Assembly: GCA_002110485.1 (NCBI GenBank)
Contig: MOWL01000054.1
Location: forward strand, 1-64,000
Length of the DNA stretch: 64,000 bases
Direction of reading: 5' to 3'
Origin: Emergomyces orientalis
Lineage: Eukaryota; Ascomycota; Eurotiomycetes; Onygenales; Ajellomycetaceae
This document shows positions 1 to 10,560 of the stretch, in pieces. The translations under genes and the position numbers were made by a program. The notes beneath the pieces were generated by a model that was not told the DNA's origin, ran no database searches, and saw only the letters and a list, made by a program, of their open reading frames with translations. The number at the start of each line of letters is the position of its first letter. Position 1 is the first letter of the stretch.

Positions 1-64
1 ACCCTAACCCTAACCCTAACCCTAACCCTAACCCTAACCCTAACCCTAACCCTAACCCTAACCC
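1..64. repeat. Telomere repeat tract (CCCTAA)n
   Basis: About ten perfect CCCTAA units start at the first base. The C-rich strand reads 5' to 3' into the window, as expected at the left end of a chromosome. CCCTAA/TTAGGG is the usual telomere repeat of filamentous fungi. The tract stops abruptly at a unique subterminal sequence. Sequences of the form TAGGG further in are not tandem and are not telomeric. Confidence 0.98.
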
Positions 65-84
65 TTTCAATAACACGCGCGGTC

Positions 85-109
85 AGTGGGGGCGCTTCGC
101 GCCCCCACT
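85..109. repeat. Subterminal GC-rich hairpin
   Basis: A perfect inverted repeat with an 11-bp stem (85-95 against 99-109) and a TTC loop lies 21 bp from the telomere tract, in otherwise AT-rich DNA. A decayed relative occurs near 909-928. Its function is unknown. Confidence 0.85.
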
Positions 110-2177
110 ACATATTATAACTCTAACTATCTTTTTAACTAACTCTAACTATTTTTTTAACTATTTTTTTAACTATCTTTTTAACTATCTTTTTAACTAT
201 TTTTTTTAATCATTTTTTTTTCTTTATCTTTTCATCTTCAATTACTTTTTTTAACAATTTTTTTTCTTTATTTTTTCATTTTTAATTAATTTTTTTAACT
301 TTACTGCATACTTGCATTGACGACATATGATGATGGGGTATGATTCACACTGAATGAATAATTGATGTTTCATGATGATGAGATGAGCGTATTGTTTTGT
401 TGATATATATATATATTCTTAAGAAATGGGGTACAAACACACTTCATCTAACAATATTAATTTGCTTTGAATATAAGTTTTGTGATACTTCTAAGTAATT
501 GCAGGCAGATGTTTAAGTTAGTATAATGAAAATTTCTGTCTGATTGTTGTTTTGCTGATCTGGAACTGTTTTGATGATGACTGATTGCTCAGATAAAATA
601 TATATATTTTGATGTGATCTGATATGATGATGAGCATATTTCAACAAAAATTGCAGTTTAACTCATTAACTTCAATATCACAACTACACTATTTTCTTAT
701 AGTATTACAGTCTGAAAATTTAATATTATACATTTTATATGTATAATAATTAGCTATTTAATTTTGAAGTCTATCTAAGCAGTGGTTCTAATTTCACCCA
801 ACATGTGAAGTTATTTGTGATGAATGTTAATCTGCCCTGCTCTGATTGATTCATTTGATAACTCTAAATGTGATGAACGTTTATCGCACCACCCTCTGTA
901 GATTAGCAGAGGCGCTTCGTGCCCACTGATATTATCAATTGCTGCTGTTATTCTGAGGTGAATATTCTCAATTTAACACAGTAACTCTGACAGTTATGTA
1001 TAACTTTAACTTCAGTTTGAAAATTAACAATCAGTGGTTTTTGACAGCACTTGTGTTCTTCTTTGTATGACAATTTATTTGTCATGTCACAGGCGTGCCA
1101 TGTCTGGCATCCCCCCGCTCCGCGCTAGTACCGGGGGGCTATAGCTATATATATGATTTGGGTGCATGTAATAGCGGAGGCTATTACTGTTGTGTGATCT
1201 TTTTGATTGAGTGATTAAAGCTCTGCACTTGAGAGTTCTAGGCACTACATTATTACTCTTATACTTATGTACATCATAGTTTACAAAGATAGTAAGTTGT
1301 AACTCAAAATACATGTTGATATTAGTTATAAGCTATGTCTACTGTTTTGCTTTTTTTTTTTTTTTTTTTTTACTTTAATGTAATTCTCTGAATATTTTTT
1401 ACTGTTTGAGTTGAAATTCTTTTCCCTACTTCAACTTTACACAGTTACAATGTGAGATATATATATGACTTTGTTTAGTTAATAAACAATTCTTAATTGC
1501 TTTTTTTTTTTTTATTATATATATATATATTTTTTTGATTTTCAAATGCTATATATCACTCATGTTGTGATGGGCTACGCCCATGTTAGTAGACCATTCC
1601 GCTCGCTGCTAATGGAAGCTCCATGGTTTTCGCCGACCTAGCGGCCACGCCAATATGCGGCCGCCGCGCCGATACCCGCCGAAAATCACACACCAAAATG
1701 CTTGGAAAAAGTCCGACCCCTGGGTCAGACTTTTTGAAAATATAATTATTCACTCTGCCAGGCTCATAAAAGAATCTCGCGTGTTCACACTGAAATGCTT
1801 TCTTTTCTTTTCCTTAATGTTTTCTACTTTTTGTTATATAAGACCTATATTAGTGCCGAGCTCTTCGGCGTAGGCCCATTACACATGTGCTGTAATATTT
1901 TCTGTGTGAGAACAGCTGCATTTGTTGTATATTCATTGAATTTCATGTTTTTTTCTTTCAGTTATAGCATATACACATTCTCATTGTCTGCTATATCTTG
2001 ACTGTTCATCTTATTCAGTAGCCACTTTATCAACATTGGTTTCTGGAACATAGCCTAGCATGCTGGCATTACAATGTCTGCAAATTGACATTGCTCTGGT
2101 CTTTGCTGATCACATATCTCCTGTGGATTGAAGCACTGATAGCAGCTGTGGAACTGTGAGAATCAATCACCTCACTG
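110..2177. other. AT-rich subtelomeric spacer
   Basis: No gene was recognised here. From 114 to about 300 the sequence is built from short variants of CTAACTATTTTTTT. Poly(T) runs lie near 1350-1371 and 1501-1514. A small GC-richer patch near 1087-1140 and another at 1560-1700 hold only short open frames without recognisable similarity. Confidence 0.6.
305..900. repeat. Subtelomeric repeat block, telomere-proximal copy
   Basis: This stretch aligns by eye, in the same orientation, with 19738-20498. Shared runs include GCATATGATGATGGGG-like sequence at the start, TTGTTTTGCTGATCTGG in the middle and AAAAATTGCAGTTTAA further on. Differences are mostly transitions. The distal copy carries an extra 162-bp solo LTR. 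It looks like a duplicated subtelomere module. Confidence 0.7.
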
Positions 2178-2354
2178 TCATCCCTTCTTTGTGGCTCTTT
2201 GCTTGGCGTCGAAGTAGTTAAAGCGTTTGAGATTGAGACATGCCTGCAGTGTATAGCATGCATGAGACTCCTGCCCAGATGCTGCTCGTGGCAGATGGTA
2301 GCAGATCATGCACACCCCACACCATGCCTCCAGACATGCTATATACCCCGCCAT
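2178..2354 (-). pseudogene. Telomere-linked helicase 1, displaced C-terminal piece
   Basis: Read on the minus strand, this piece begins inside the target duplication with codons matching the last codons of the helicase body at 4479-4493 (MAGYI against MAEYI). It then runs about 58 codons to a TGA stop at 2178. It includes the cysteine-rich stretch EAWCGVCMICYHLP. The frame matches the helicase frame across the LINE, so it is the original C-terminus cut off by the insertion. It has no start codon of its own and is not expected to be made as a separate protein. Confidence 0.85.
2340..2354. repeat. Target-site duplication of left LINE, copy 1
   Basis: A 15-bp sequence (TATATACCCCGCCAT) is followed at once by the poly(T) run that is the LINE poly(A) tail on the other strand. 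It matches 4479-4493 at 14 of 15 positions. Confidence 0.9.
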
Positions 2355-4478
2355 TTTTTTTTTTTTTTTTTTTCTTCCATTAAGGCATATGCAATCAGTG
2401 ATTATGATGCCCACCTAGTATTACTAGAATTTATCATGTAAACTATATCTAAATACATGTTACTTCTTGTCACTTGCCATTACAGTAATTCCAGCCCAGA
2501 ATAAGAGACACATTCAAAATAAAAAATGATACAATTTAATACTAAGACATTTTTTTTAAAAATAAACTCAAAGTTGAAGATAATACAAAGAAAATTAAAA
2601 GAATGAACTAACATAGAAAATTTCTCAAAGAATGTTTATAATAAATTGATTCAAATCATATTTATTATATATCTAGTTGTTGTTTTTTTTCTTGTTGCAA
2701 TATCTGTTTCTATGATATAATTTATTAAATATTTGATATCTGTTTCAGTTTGAAACAGAAATCTCATATTTATTTGATCTATATCATATTTTCTTTTCAA
2801 ATCATTTCTAATAACAGAGTTTTTTAAGCAATTTATCAATAAATGTTCTGAATCTTTCAAACAATCACATATATCACAGTTTTGAGGTCTCTCAATTCCA
2901 AATTTCTTAAAATAGAAGCCAAAGTATCCATGACCAAGCTTCAATTGAATTATTGAAGAAAAGATTTTCTTTTTGCATTTAATAGAGCATGCTTTTCACT
3001 TTGGTTTTGTTTCAAAAACCAAGTATTTGATACTTAGTTTTTGTTTTTGAGTTTCTCAATTTAAATTCCAATCTTTTAAGCATTTCTCTTTTACTTTTCT
3101 TTTTATAAATGTTCAAGATATTTTCTGTTTTTTCACTAACTCAATTTCTGTGCTCTTTTTTGCAGCTTTATCAGCTAGTTCATTTCCTTTTATATTCATA
3201 TGAGCTGGGACCCAGTGCAAATGAATTTGTATATCTTTTAATTTTCTTATTCTTTTAATCAATTGATATACAGTTTCAATATGTATTTGATTTTCTTGAA
3301 TCTTGTTTTTTTGAAATCTTTTCAAAGCTGCTTGACTGTCTGAATAAATTCATATCTCATTGATATCTGAATTTCTTGTCAATTGACTCATTGTCATTTT
3401 AAATGCTTGCATTATTGCATATACTTCTGCATCAAATACTTCCATTTCTTGACCCAGGTTCCATGAATTGGTGAAGTATATATCTTTGTTTCTTGTATAT
3501 GCTATGCCAGCTCCCAGATTATTTGAAGTATCATTTTTTGATCCATCAGTATAGATAATCAGAGCATTATTTATAATTTCAAGCTGTTTTAAATGTCTTT
3601 CTTGCTCATTTTCTTTAGATAATTCACTAATATCTATATCAATCAATGAATTCAGAGACTTTTTCCATGGATATAGTTGTTCAAAATCTAATTCTTCCAC
3701 ATTTAAATGAGGAAGTTCGTCTATGATCATTGAATAAACTCTATATAACTGAGTTGAAATCTTTTTTACAGAATTTAGACTGGTTTCATTCCAATCTAAA
3801 TATTTACTCCAGTTCAAATCAGTGTCTGTGTTCATGGGAGGAAATGTGGGTGAAACTCTTTTTCTAATTGTATAATTTTGATTTAATTTAATTATTCTCA
3901 CTGAATAATTTCTGCACAGCTTGTCCAGCCTTATTTTAGAAGAAGGAATTGAGGCTTCAATTTCCATCACTTTTATAGAGGTGGTTTTAAATGCTCCCAG
4001 CATTCTTCTTAAAGCTTTATTTTGCAGACTTTCATATTTATTTAGAAAGTTTTTCTGATTTTTCCACCATATTTGTGCTCCATAGTCTGAGATTGAGAAA
4101 ATGCAGGCAATATAAAGTTGTCTCATTGCTTGGAAAGATAGTCCTCTTTCTGTATTTGATAATCTTAAAATGTTATTAAGATTACTCTCTGCCTGGGCAA
4201 GTTTCTTTTGAATATGATAATTAAACTTCAGTTTTGAGTCTAGCCGAAATCCTAGCCATCTAACTGATTCTTTTGAATTAATTTGTTCATTTAGCAAGAC
4301 TATGTGTTCATTTTTCTCATTTGACTTAGAAAAAAAGTGAATCAATTCAGTTTTATTCATATCAAACTGAATATAATTTTCATTTCCTTTTTGAATGATT
4401 TCTCTTGCTGCATTTTCAATTAATAAACAGTTTTCTTTTATTGTTTTTGAATGACATAATAATGCAATATCATCAATG
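2355..4478 (-). mobile_element. 5'-truncated Tad-like LINE inserted in helicase 1
   Basis: A non-LTR retrotransposon lies on the minus strand. Its poly(A) tail is the T19 run at 2355-2373, and a 15-bp target duplication flanks it (2340-2354 and 4479-4493). It is truncated at the 5' end inside the reverse transcriptase, right at the YIDD catalytic motif (about 4466-4480). What remains is the RT thumb region, an RNase H domain and a C-terminal zinc knuckle. The sequence is much more AT-rich than the helicase it interrupts, with several in-frame stops, mostly TGA. The RT-RNase H-knuckle order fits the Tad/I group of fungal LINEs. Confidence 0.93.
2651..4478 (-). pseudogene. LINE RT (C-terminal part)-RNase H-zinc knuckle
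   Basis: The order on the minus strand is as follows. The RT palm end (YIDDIALL) is at about 4455-4480. The thumb region follows, with VRWLGFRLDSKL and YGAQIWW. RNase H starts near 3545 with IIYTDGSKND; its second acidic residue lies in EVFDAEVYA and the third in YSDSQAAL. That last motif is reached only across an in-frame TGA at about 3347-3349. HWVPAHMNIKGNELAD closes the domain near 3165-3220. A knuckle of the form C-x2-C-x8-H-x4-C (CDICDCLKDSEHLLINC) lies near 2835-2885. Frameshifts and stops separate these pieces, so the element is dead. Confidence 0.88.
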
Positions 4479-4493
4479 TATATACTCCGCCAT
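4479..4493. repeat. Target-site duplication of left LINE, copy 2
   Basis: TATATACTCCGCCAT matches 2340-2354 with one transition. It overlaps the tyrosine codon of the LINE YIDD motif, so the exact junction is blurred by a few bases of microhomology. Confidence 0.9.
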
Positions 4494-7400
4494 TCCCTGT
4501 GCCTGTCTGCGGGTTAGTGTGTGGAGCAACTCTCTTCCAGCCCGCAGATCCTTCAGATCATTCACATCATCACTCTCATTCTCATCCTCATCCTCATTCA
4601 CTTCTACCACACTGATGGTGCTGGCGGCGGCTGGGCTGTCCGCTGCCCTGGGGAGAGCCTCCATTGCATAGTTGCCATCCCAGCACTGGTCACACATTGG
4701 TGTGTCTGGTGTGCAGCCGCTGCCCTCACCTTTCTCATCGTCCAGAAACTGAGACAGCACCTGGACTCTGCAGGTGCTTGTCTGGATATATCTCTGCATG
4801 GCCGCTTCCACAGCAGCACTGGCTCGCCATCGTGGGGGCACAAGGACCAGAGACTGCCCCCCAGCGCCATCTCGTCCCAGCCGTCCGATCTCCTGCGCGA
4901 AGTCGATCATGCTGCATGGCACACCCACATGCACCACCCACCGGACCGCAGGGTGATCGATCCCCAGGCCGAACGCAGATGTGGCCACGATGTGGCCTGG
5001 GTCTCCGTCCTGCCAGCGCTGCAGCACCTCCGCCTTCTCTGCCACACTGCCGGACGTGGAGTGGTACACTGGGCATCGGATGGCCTGCGCCATCTCCTCA
5101 GCGATGTCCTTCCGCCAGCAGTAGATGATGGCTCGTGTGCCCGGCTCCATCGAGGAGATCAGCCCTGAGATCCCGGGGATGGCAAAGTCCTGGAGGAACT
5201 CCTGCTGCTGCGGGCCGGCCGGGCAGTGGCTGACGCTGAGGGAGATGTCCCTGCGCGTGGTGCAGCTGCGGACCATGCGTGCACCCTTGAGCAGCATGGT
5301 CCGCTCGAACTGCGCCACCAGCGACGGCGGCAGTGTGCCGGTGAGGAAGACCATGGGGCACTCCAGCTCCCGCAGCAGTGGAAGCAGCCCCATGGCGGAT
5401 CGGTATGGCAGCGCCGTGATGGCCAGGTGGCACTCGTCGAACACCACCCGATCGAGCTCGTTGGCGACACACAGCCGATTGAGGAACTCCCGGAACCGTG
5501 GTCGCACCGCCTGCTCCACCGCCACGATGATGAGCGGGCAGGAGTGCAGTCGATCGGGCATGGACTGCGTCTCCCACACATGGGCCTCGATGCCCGCCTC
5601 TGCGCACCGCCGAACCATCTCCGCCTTCAGCACCACCAGCGGCAGGATCAGCACCGTCGTCCCCGCCCCCGGCAGCTGGCAGGGCACCAGATAGAGCAGG
5701 CTTTTTCCCTCACTCGTCCGCAGGATCGCCAGCACCTGGCCTGCCCCGTCGACGATGTGCTCCATGGCCCGCCGCTGCCCAGCAGATCGGTACTGCGCCT
5801 CGGGGCCGTACATGCGCCGCAGCACCTCTGTGGCCTGGTCCATGCGCCACCGCCGCCGTGTTCGCGCTGGCGCCCTGCGCCTGACCACCTGCCATGCGAT
5901 GGGGGACTCCTCCTCATCCTCGCTCCTTGGCCGCTTGCCTGTTGGGGTGGCTGGGAGGGGTCTTCCACTGCTGCCGCCACCGCTGCTCCTGGGGGGTTGT
6001 TCCGGGTCCCATTCCCATGGCGTCAGGGTCTGGGTCTGGGTCTGGGGGTCTCTGCGGCGCGGGGTGGTGGTGGTGGGAGAGGAGATGGAGGATAATGCCA
6101 CTGCCGCTGTCTGAGCCTGGAAGTTGAGGGGGTCACGCACCAGCTGATGCCAGAGCTGGCTGACCTGTCGGTACTCCTGCAGCCCGGCATCGGTGAGCCC
6201 TGCACGGAAGTTCACCGTGCCGCCGTACACGCGGTTGCCCGTGTGGGGGGTGTGGCTGGCCTGCCAGTGCACCGCCTCGGTGAGGCTGCCGACGATCGGG
6301 TCTTCCCCCTCCCCCTCCTCCTCCTCGTCGATGAGCATCCTGGCCTCTGCCGCCCCGAGCTTCCGTCCCGCGATCCCCACCGTGATCTGTCGCCAGGCCT
6401 GGATGTGGATGTGCTTGCCCAGCGTCTGTTTCCCCGCGTTGACCACCACCCGCGTCATGGCATCTTCCTTCCACGGGGCCTCCCCCGCCGAGAAGAGGTA
6501 CTCCGACACCGCCGACAGCACCTGAGCCTGCGCGTGGAGGAACTCGCGGAAGGGCTGGACGATGGTGAGATACTGCACCACCAGCTGAGCCACCTCGGGC
6601 AGCAGGAACCGGACGGGCCAGCGGGAGGCGTTGCTGCGGTGCCGGTTCTTGTGGTAGCTGAGGATGAAGAGCATCTGGCCGTCATGCAGAAAGAGATCCC
6701 GTGTGGCCAGCGTCGAGTTCCTCCACCGCAGCGCGATGAACTCGGTCCGTCGTCCCTGCTGGCCGGACCCCAGGAAGATCGGCACCAGGATGGCACGGAG
6801 GAACCGCTGCACGCTGTTCTCGTACTGCTGTGCGGCGTCGGCCGAGACCACCCACCCACCCTCCACCGCGGTGTTCCTCTGGAAGAAGGTGTGCAGGAGC
6901 GCGGGCGTCCGACCCACGCGGCTGATCAGCCACGGCCGCAGGGGTTCCAGTTGAGAGCTGTTGCGGGAGTCGGTCAGAAAGGACTGGCCCGCCGAGGTGG
7001 CGTCCCAGTTGTCGACCAGCAGGCTCAGATCCGGCGTGGGGATCTCGTCGGCGGGGGTCGAGCGGCTGCTCAGACACAGCTCCCCGGTGAGGATCTGCCC
7101 CGCCTGGGCCAGCCCCTGGAAGACGATGCTGTGGAGGTCGGAGAGGTGGAAGGTGACCTCGGCCCAGACCAGGGTCTCCCCGTCCGCGTGCCACCGGAGC
7201 TGGGCCGGAGGCACCTCGCTGCGGCCGATGCGGAACCCCAGCAGCCGGTTCTCCAGCAGCTCCACCACCGGGCCGTCGGTGTCGTTGAGCAGCCACCGAT
7301 CCCGGATCCTGAGGATCCCCGCGCCGAGGTCCGCGTCCGCATCCCCAGCGGTGTCCGCCAGCACCTGTGCCAGCACCACCATCTGACAGTCGTAGATCAG

Positions 7401-7582
7401 CTGCGACAGGATGGAGGTGTAGTTCCCGACCATCATCCACTGCCTCTGGCTTGGGCTCCAGAACCGTGCGGCCGCGTACGAGACCAGCACCGAGTCGAAC
7501 TTGCGCTGGGGGACGTGGTGCTGGATGATGGTCAGGCTGAACTGCAGCACTAACCGGTCCAGCTGCTCGCGGAGGAGGGTGG
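4479..7582 (-). pseudogene. Telomere-linked RecQ-type helicase 1, main body
   Basis: A GC-rich open frame of more than 1000 codons. Its N-terminal half resembles the region that precedes the helicase core in fungal telomere-linked helicases. The SF2 core has motif 0 (YRSAGQRRAM), motif I (TSEGKS, near 5699-5716), motif II DECH (near 5428-5439), motif III TGT, motif V (ATSAFGLGIDHP) and motif VI (QEIGRLGRDG, near 4869-4895). These are RecQ-family signatures for ATP-driven unwinding in the nucleus. An acidic, low-complexity C-terminal stretch follows. The frame runs into the LINE at 4479 and stops at once. At the other end it joins the upstream piece only through a one-base frame change near 7570-7600. 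All catalytic motifs are intact, so this is a recent casualty. Confidence 0.92.
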
Positions 7583-8165
7583 CTCTGCCTGGTCCCCGTG
7601 GCCATCCTCCTCCGCATCATCATTCTTCAGGCTCGCCAGCTCCTCGGCGGTCTCGGTGGCCTCCACCCACGCCTCCAGCTGCTGGGTGCTGGGCTGGAAG
7701 AGCGTCTCCCGCAGGTGGCCCTGCTCCACCACCCGTTCCCAGTAGCAGATCAGCTGCTTCCACATGTCGATGTATCTCTGCCGGGACTGGCGGTTCTGCA
7801 GCTCGCTGATGGGGTGCTGCGAGGTCTCTCCGCGGGTGAAGGTGTTCAGCAGGCGGGCGTTGCGGCGGCTGAGCTGGCGGGACTCCAGATTTTGATTGTG
7901 GACCAGGCTGATCATGGCGCTCTCCAGGACCCGACCGACACTCTGACAGATCAGGTGGAGAATGGGTTCCTGCTCTTGCCTGAGTAGCTGCCAGCTCGGT
8001 CCCACCTCACTCAGGGTGAGCCTCTGCAGGTGGATGTAGATCCCCGTCCGCTTCATCCAGGGAGTCAGGTCGGAGATGTGCTGGGTCTGGTCAATCTGTT
8101 GACACTGAGGCTGAGTCTGGCACTGCTCAAATTGACTGAGAATGTGATCCCATGCATCCTCAAGT
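7550..8165 (-). pseudogene. Telomere-linked helicase 1, N-terminal central segment
   Basis: An open frame continues upstream of the helicase body. It passes through EDAWDHILSQFEQ (near 8120-8160), DLTPWMKRTGIYIHL (near 8015-8070) and RQRYIDMWKQLICYW. This style of sequence sits between the zinc fingers and the RecQ core in fungal telomere-linked helicases. It ends at a TAG at 7548-7550, while the body is in a different frame, so a single-base indel in the CCCTCCTCC-like run near 7571-7590 probably separates them. An intron probably joins its 5' side to the zinc-finger exon; I could not fix the boundary. Confidence 0.75.
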
Positions 8166-8289
8166 GTGTGTGAGAAAGAGATGAGATGATGTTGTTGTTG
8201 TTAATTGATGATGGCTATGGTTTTGTTGTTGGATGGTGGTGGTGCGTTGTCAGGGGCGTTGGCGTGTAGATATATATATATATTTTCTG

Positions 8290-8773
8290 AGTGTGGGGCA
8301 CCCGATGACTGAACCTGATCGGCCAGGACTACAGCAAAGTACTTCACACTCTGCTTCTGGTTAAACAGTGTCTGGAGATATGCTTCGTGCCAGGGCATTG
8401 CACCTTGATCAGACATCTTCCACCGGTGCTCTCTATTGTAGTGTTGGCGGATCTGATCGGTGTTGATCGACCGATAGCTGCAGTTGAAGTGGTGGCAGAG
8501 GAAGCCTCTGACAGTCAGCAGCTCTATGATTTCAGTGACTCCATTCTCTGGCTGCACCACACCGACACGCGAGGCTGCCACTGGCTTCAGTGAATTGAAT
8601 GATTCAATTCATCTTCACTTGTGGCTCCCAATGTGATGTTTCTCCAGCAGATGCCGTCCCAGGTTCTGGCAGGTGTAGCAGCAGCTGTGTGTGGTGCAGA
8701 CAACCACACAGTACTGCAGCAGAACACAAAGATAAGATGAAATTGAATCAACAACAGATTTCAACTGAGACAT
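8290..8773 (-). pseudogene. Telomere-linked helicase 1, OrsD-type zinc-finger N-terminus
   Basis: ATG at 8771-8773 opens a frame with a first zinc-finger-like unit (CTTHSCCYTCQNLGRHLLEKH). It then meets two in-frame TGA codons (8615-8617 and 8609-8611) and continues in the same frame. A second unit follows: GFLCHHFNCSYRSI, then QIRQHYNREHRW and KYFAVVLADQ. Paired C2H2-like fingers before a RecQ core are typical of the OrsD-like (PF12013) domain in subtelomeric fungal helicases. The two TGA codons can be explained as CGA-to-TGA changes. The 3' splice donor is uncertain; GTTCAG after VLADQ gives the right phase. Confidence 0.7.
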
Positions 8774-9934
8774 GATTGATTGATTGAATGATTGAACTAA
8801 TTAACTAACTGACTAAAGAGAATACAGTGTTGCAATTGTCAAAAAATAGTAGAGTGTTAAGATGACATTGAAAAGAACTTGCTTAATATTCAGAGACTGA
8901 GGTTATTTTACATAATTATCACTGAAGTGTTAAACTCTTTCTGACTTAGCTCAGAGACTTCAAGTTAGAACACTTGAGACAACTTTCTTCATCATTGAAG
9001 AGCAAGAAATGATTGATAATTGATAAAGTTTTTTGACAGCAGTCAATCTGAACAGAATTGAATGAGTTTTTTGACTGTCATCAAAGTTCTCAATTCACCC
9101 TCTGAAATCAGAGCTAAATCCATGTTGATTTGATTACTAACACTCGACGTGTTGGCTGACTAAGCAGGGGCTCAGCTGCTGGCCCTCCAACCCCTTCCAT
9201 TTTGGCGGCCGCCAAAAAGTGGATGCAGTGGCTGCAGGAAGGTATCTACACCTGCGGCCACAGTGATAAGTGTATATATATATATAGATATATTCAAGTT
9301 AGAAAAGAAGCAGTGGTGTGCTAGTGTCATAGTGTAATGGTGTAGTCAGCTCATCAGTCTGACATAGAGTTTGATTTCCCCTTTCCATGAAGGGGCTAAT
9401 CGGTCCGGCACATCTGGCACTGAGAAAAGTGAATGGAGTGATTGTGAAAAGATATCTACATCTGCAGTCTGAAGATGATATTCTGTAGTTCATTGATGCA
9501 TTCATTTGTTTGTTCAATGCTTGATGATTTGAATTCTAAGATTAACTCTAGAACCTCAGCCGGCTGCTCTTGTAACTCTAAATGACTGCACATATAGAAT
9601 AGCACGCAGATTCTTCCATGGATTCTGACAACCACACCCTCAGCCCAAGCGTTGCCATGATCGAGTGTGGAGATGACTCAAGCTACTGAGAACAGTGTGA
9701 CATCTTCAAATACTGAAATCATTGAGAAACGCGGGCTCCATGGCGACATCTGGGCGGGGTGACTTTCAGCGGTGACTTTCAGCGGGCGCCAACCCGGATC
9801 GGGCGTAGCGCGGATGGGTTTTTGGTGAGGGAATCAGCGACTCACGCTGTTAGTCGTCGTGGAATAGCTTTAGATCTGATTCTAGATTTAAATCAATCAA
9901 AAACTGTTTCTATTAAATATATAAATATTGCTAC
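8774..9934. other. Spacer upstream of helicase 1, with repeat X copy 1
   Basis: No gene was recognised. It is AT-rich with scattered TGATTGATTGA-type repeats near 8770-8830. From about 9190 to 9580 it resembles 13320-13540, including the shared run AGGTATCTACACCTGC. Up to 9934 it also shares ACAACCACACC-type sequence with the second copy. See the repeat entries at 10283 and 13300. Confidence 0.5.
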
Positions 9935-10282
9935 TGAAGTGGAATAAGGGGTTGTGCGCTTTTGGCGGCACGTGGGCAGGAGCAGCGGGATTGTAAGGAG
10001 GTTGGTAAGTTCGCTGTGTATACAATATTCTATTCAACGAGCTATCCAAATAGCAATACAAAAGAACATGTAGGAGATTCAAATATAGAAGAAGAACAAG
10101 CAATCAATCACATATTAAATCACATAATTGAAAAGGAGCAATCTCACTGCTCTGCGTACAATCAATCTTCGCCGAATCCACACGTGTGTCAAGGAAAGAT
10201 GGGAATATGAGGCAACCATGCCAAACAAATATATGAGGCGGTCTCGGCGAAAAGTAATACCACGCCGAGATTCCCCACCACA
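9935..10282 (-). mobile_element. Solo LTR of gypsy family 1
   Basis: A 348-bp copy of the LTR that bounds the full element at 44919-52687. In plus reading it starts TGAAGTGGAATAAGGGG and ends CCCCACCACA. A perfect 4-bp target duplication CTAC flanks it (9931-9934 and 10283-10286). The strand is given from the orientation of the full element. The related empty site is visible at the second copy of the surrounding repeat (GCTACGTGCG near 13667). A short open frame inside it recurs in every LTR copy and is not a gene. Confidence 0.92.
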
Positions 10283-10560
10283 CTACGTGCGATAGAACGT
10301 ATACATCAAAATAGTAGTAAAAGAATGTCTGATTCTTCATCTTTCACTGCTAATCAGTGGAAGAATATAAATAACTAAATACAGGCATCTTCCGCATGCG
10401 GAAGGAATGATAAATGATATAGTAGGTAGGCACGTATGCTCTACGGAAGGTAAGGGTAATGCTATAGCTAGGTAGGTACGCACGAAGCTATAGCGATAAG
10501 ATTATATAGGCGAATATATAATATAGCGAATGTACTAGGGAGCGTGGGTGTTGCCCACGA
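10283..10560. repeat. Palindrome-rich repeat Y, copy 1
   Basis: Near-identical to 13668-14046. It holds a perfect 16-bp palindrome CTTCCGCATGCGGAAG (10389-10404), several GTAGGTAGG runs, paired GCTATAGC boxes, and at its end a CGTGGGTGTTGCCCACG hairpin. Homology with the second copy stops just after CCCACGATA. Its class is unresolved: it could be part of an LTR, a Helitron-like end or another non-autonomous element. Confidence 0.75.

Noticed and set aside
4521..7623. Long open frames on the plus strand and in other minus frames across helicase 1, up to 468 codons
   Set aside because: They are by-products of high GC content opposite the RecQ frame; none shows a domain, and the helicase motifs fix the true frame.
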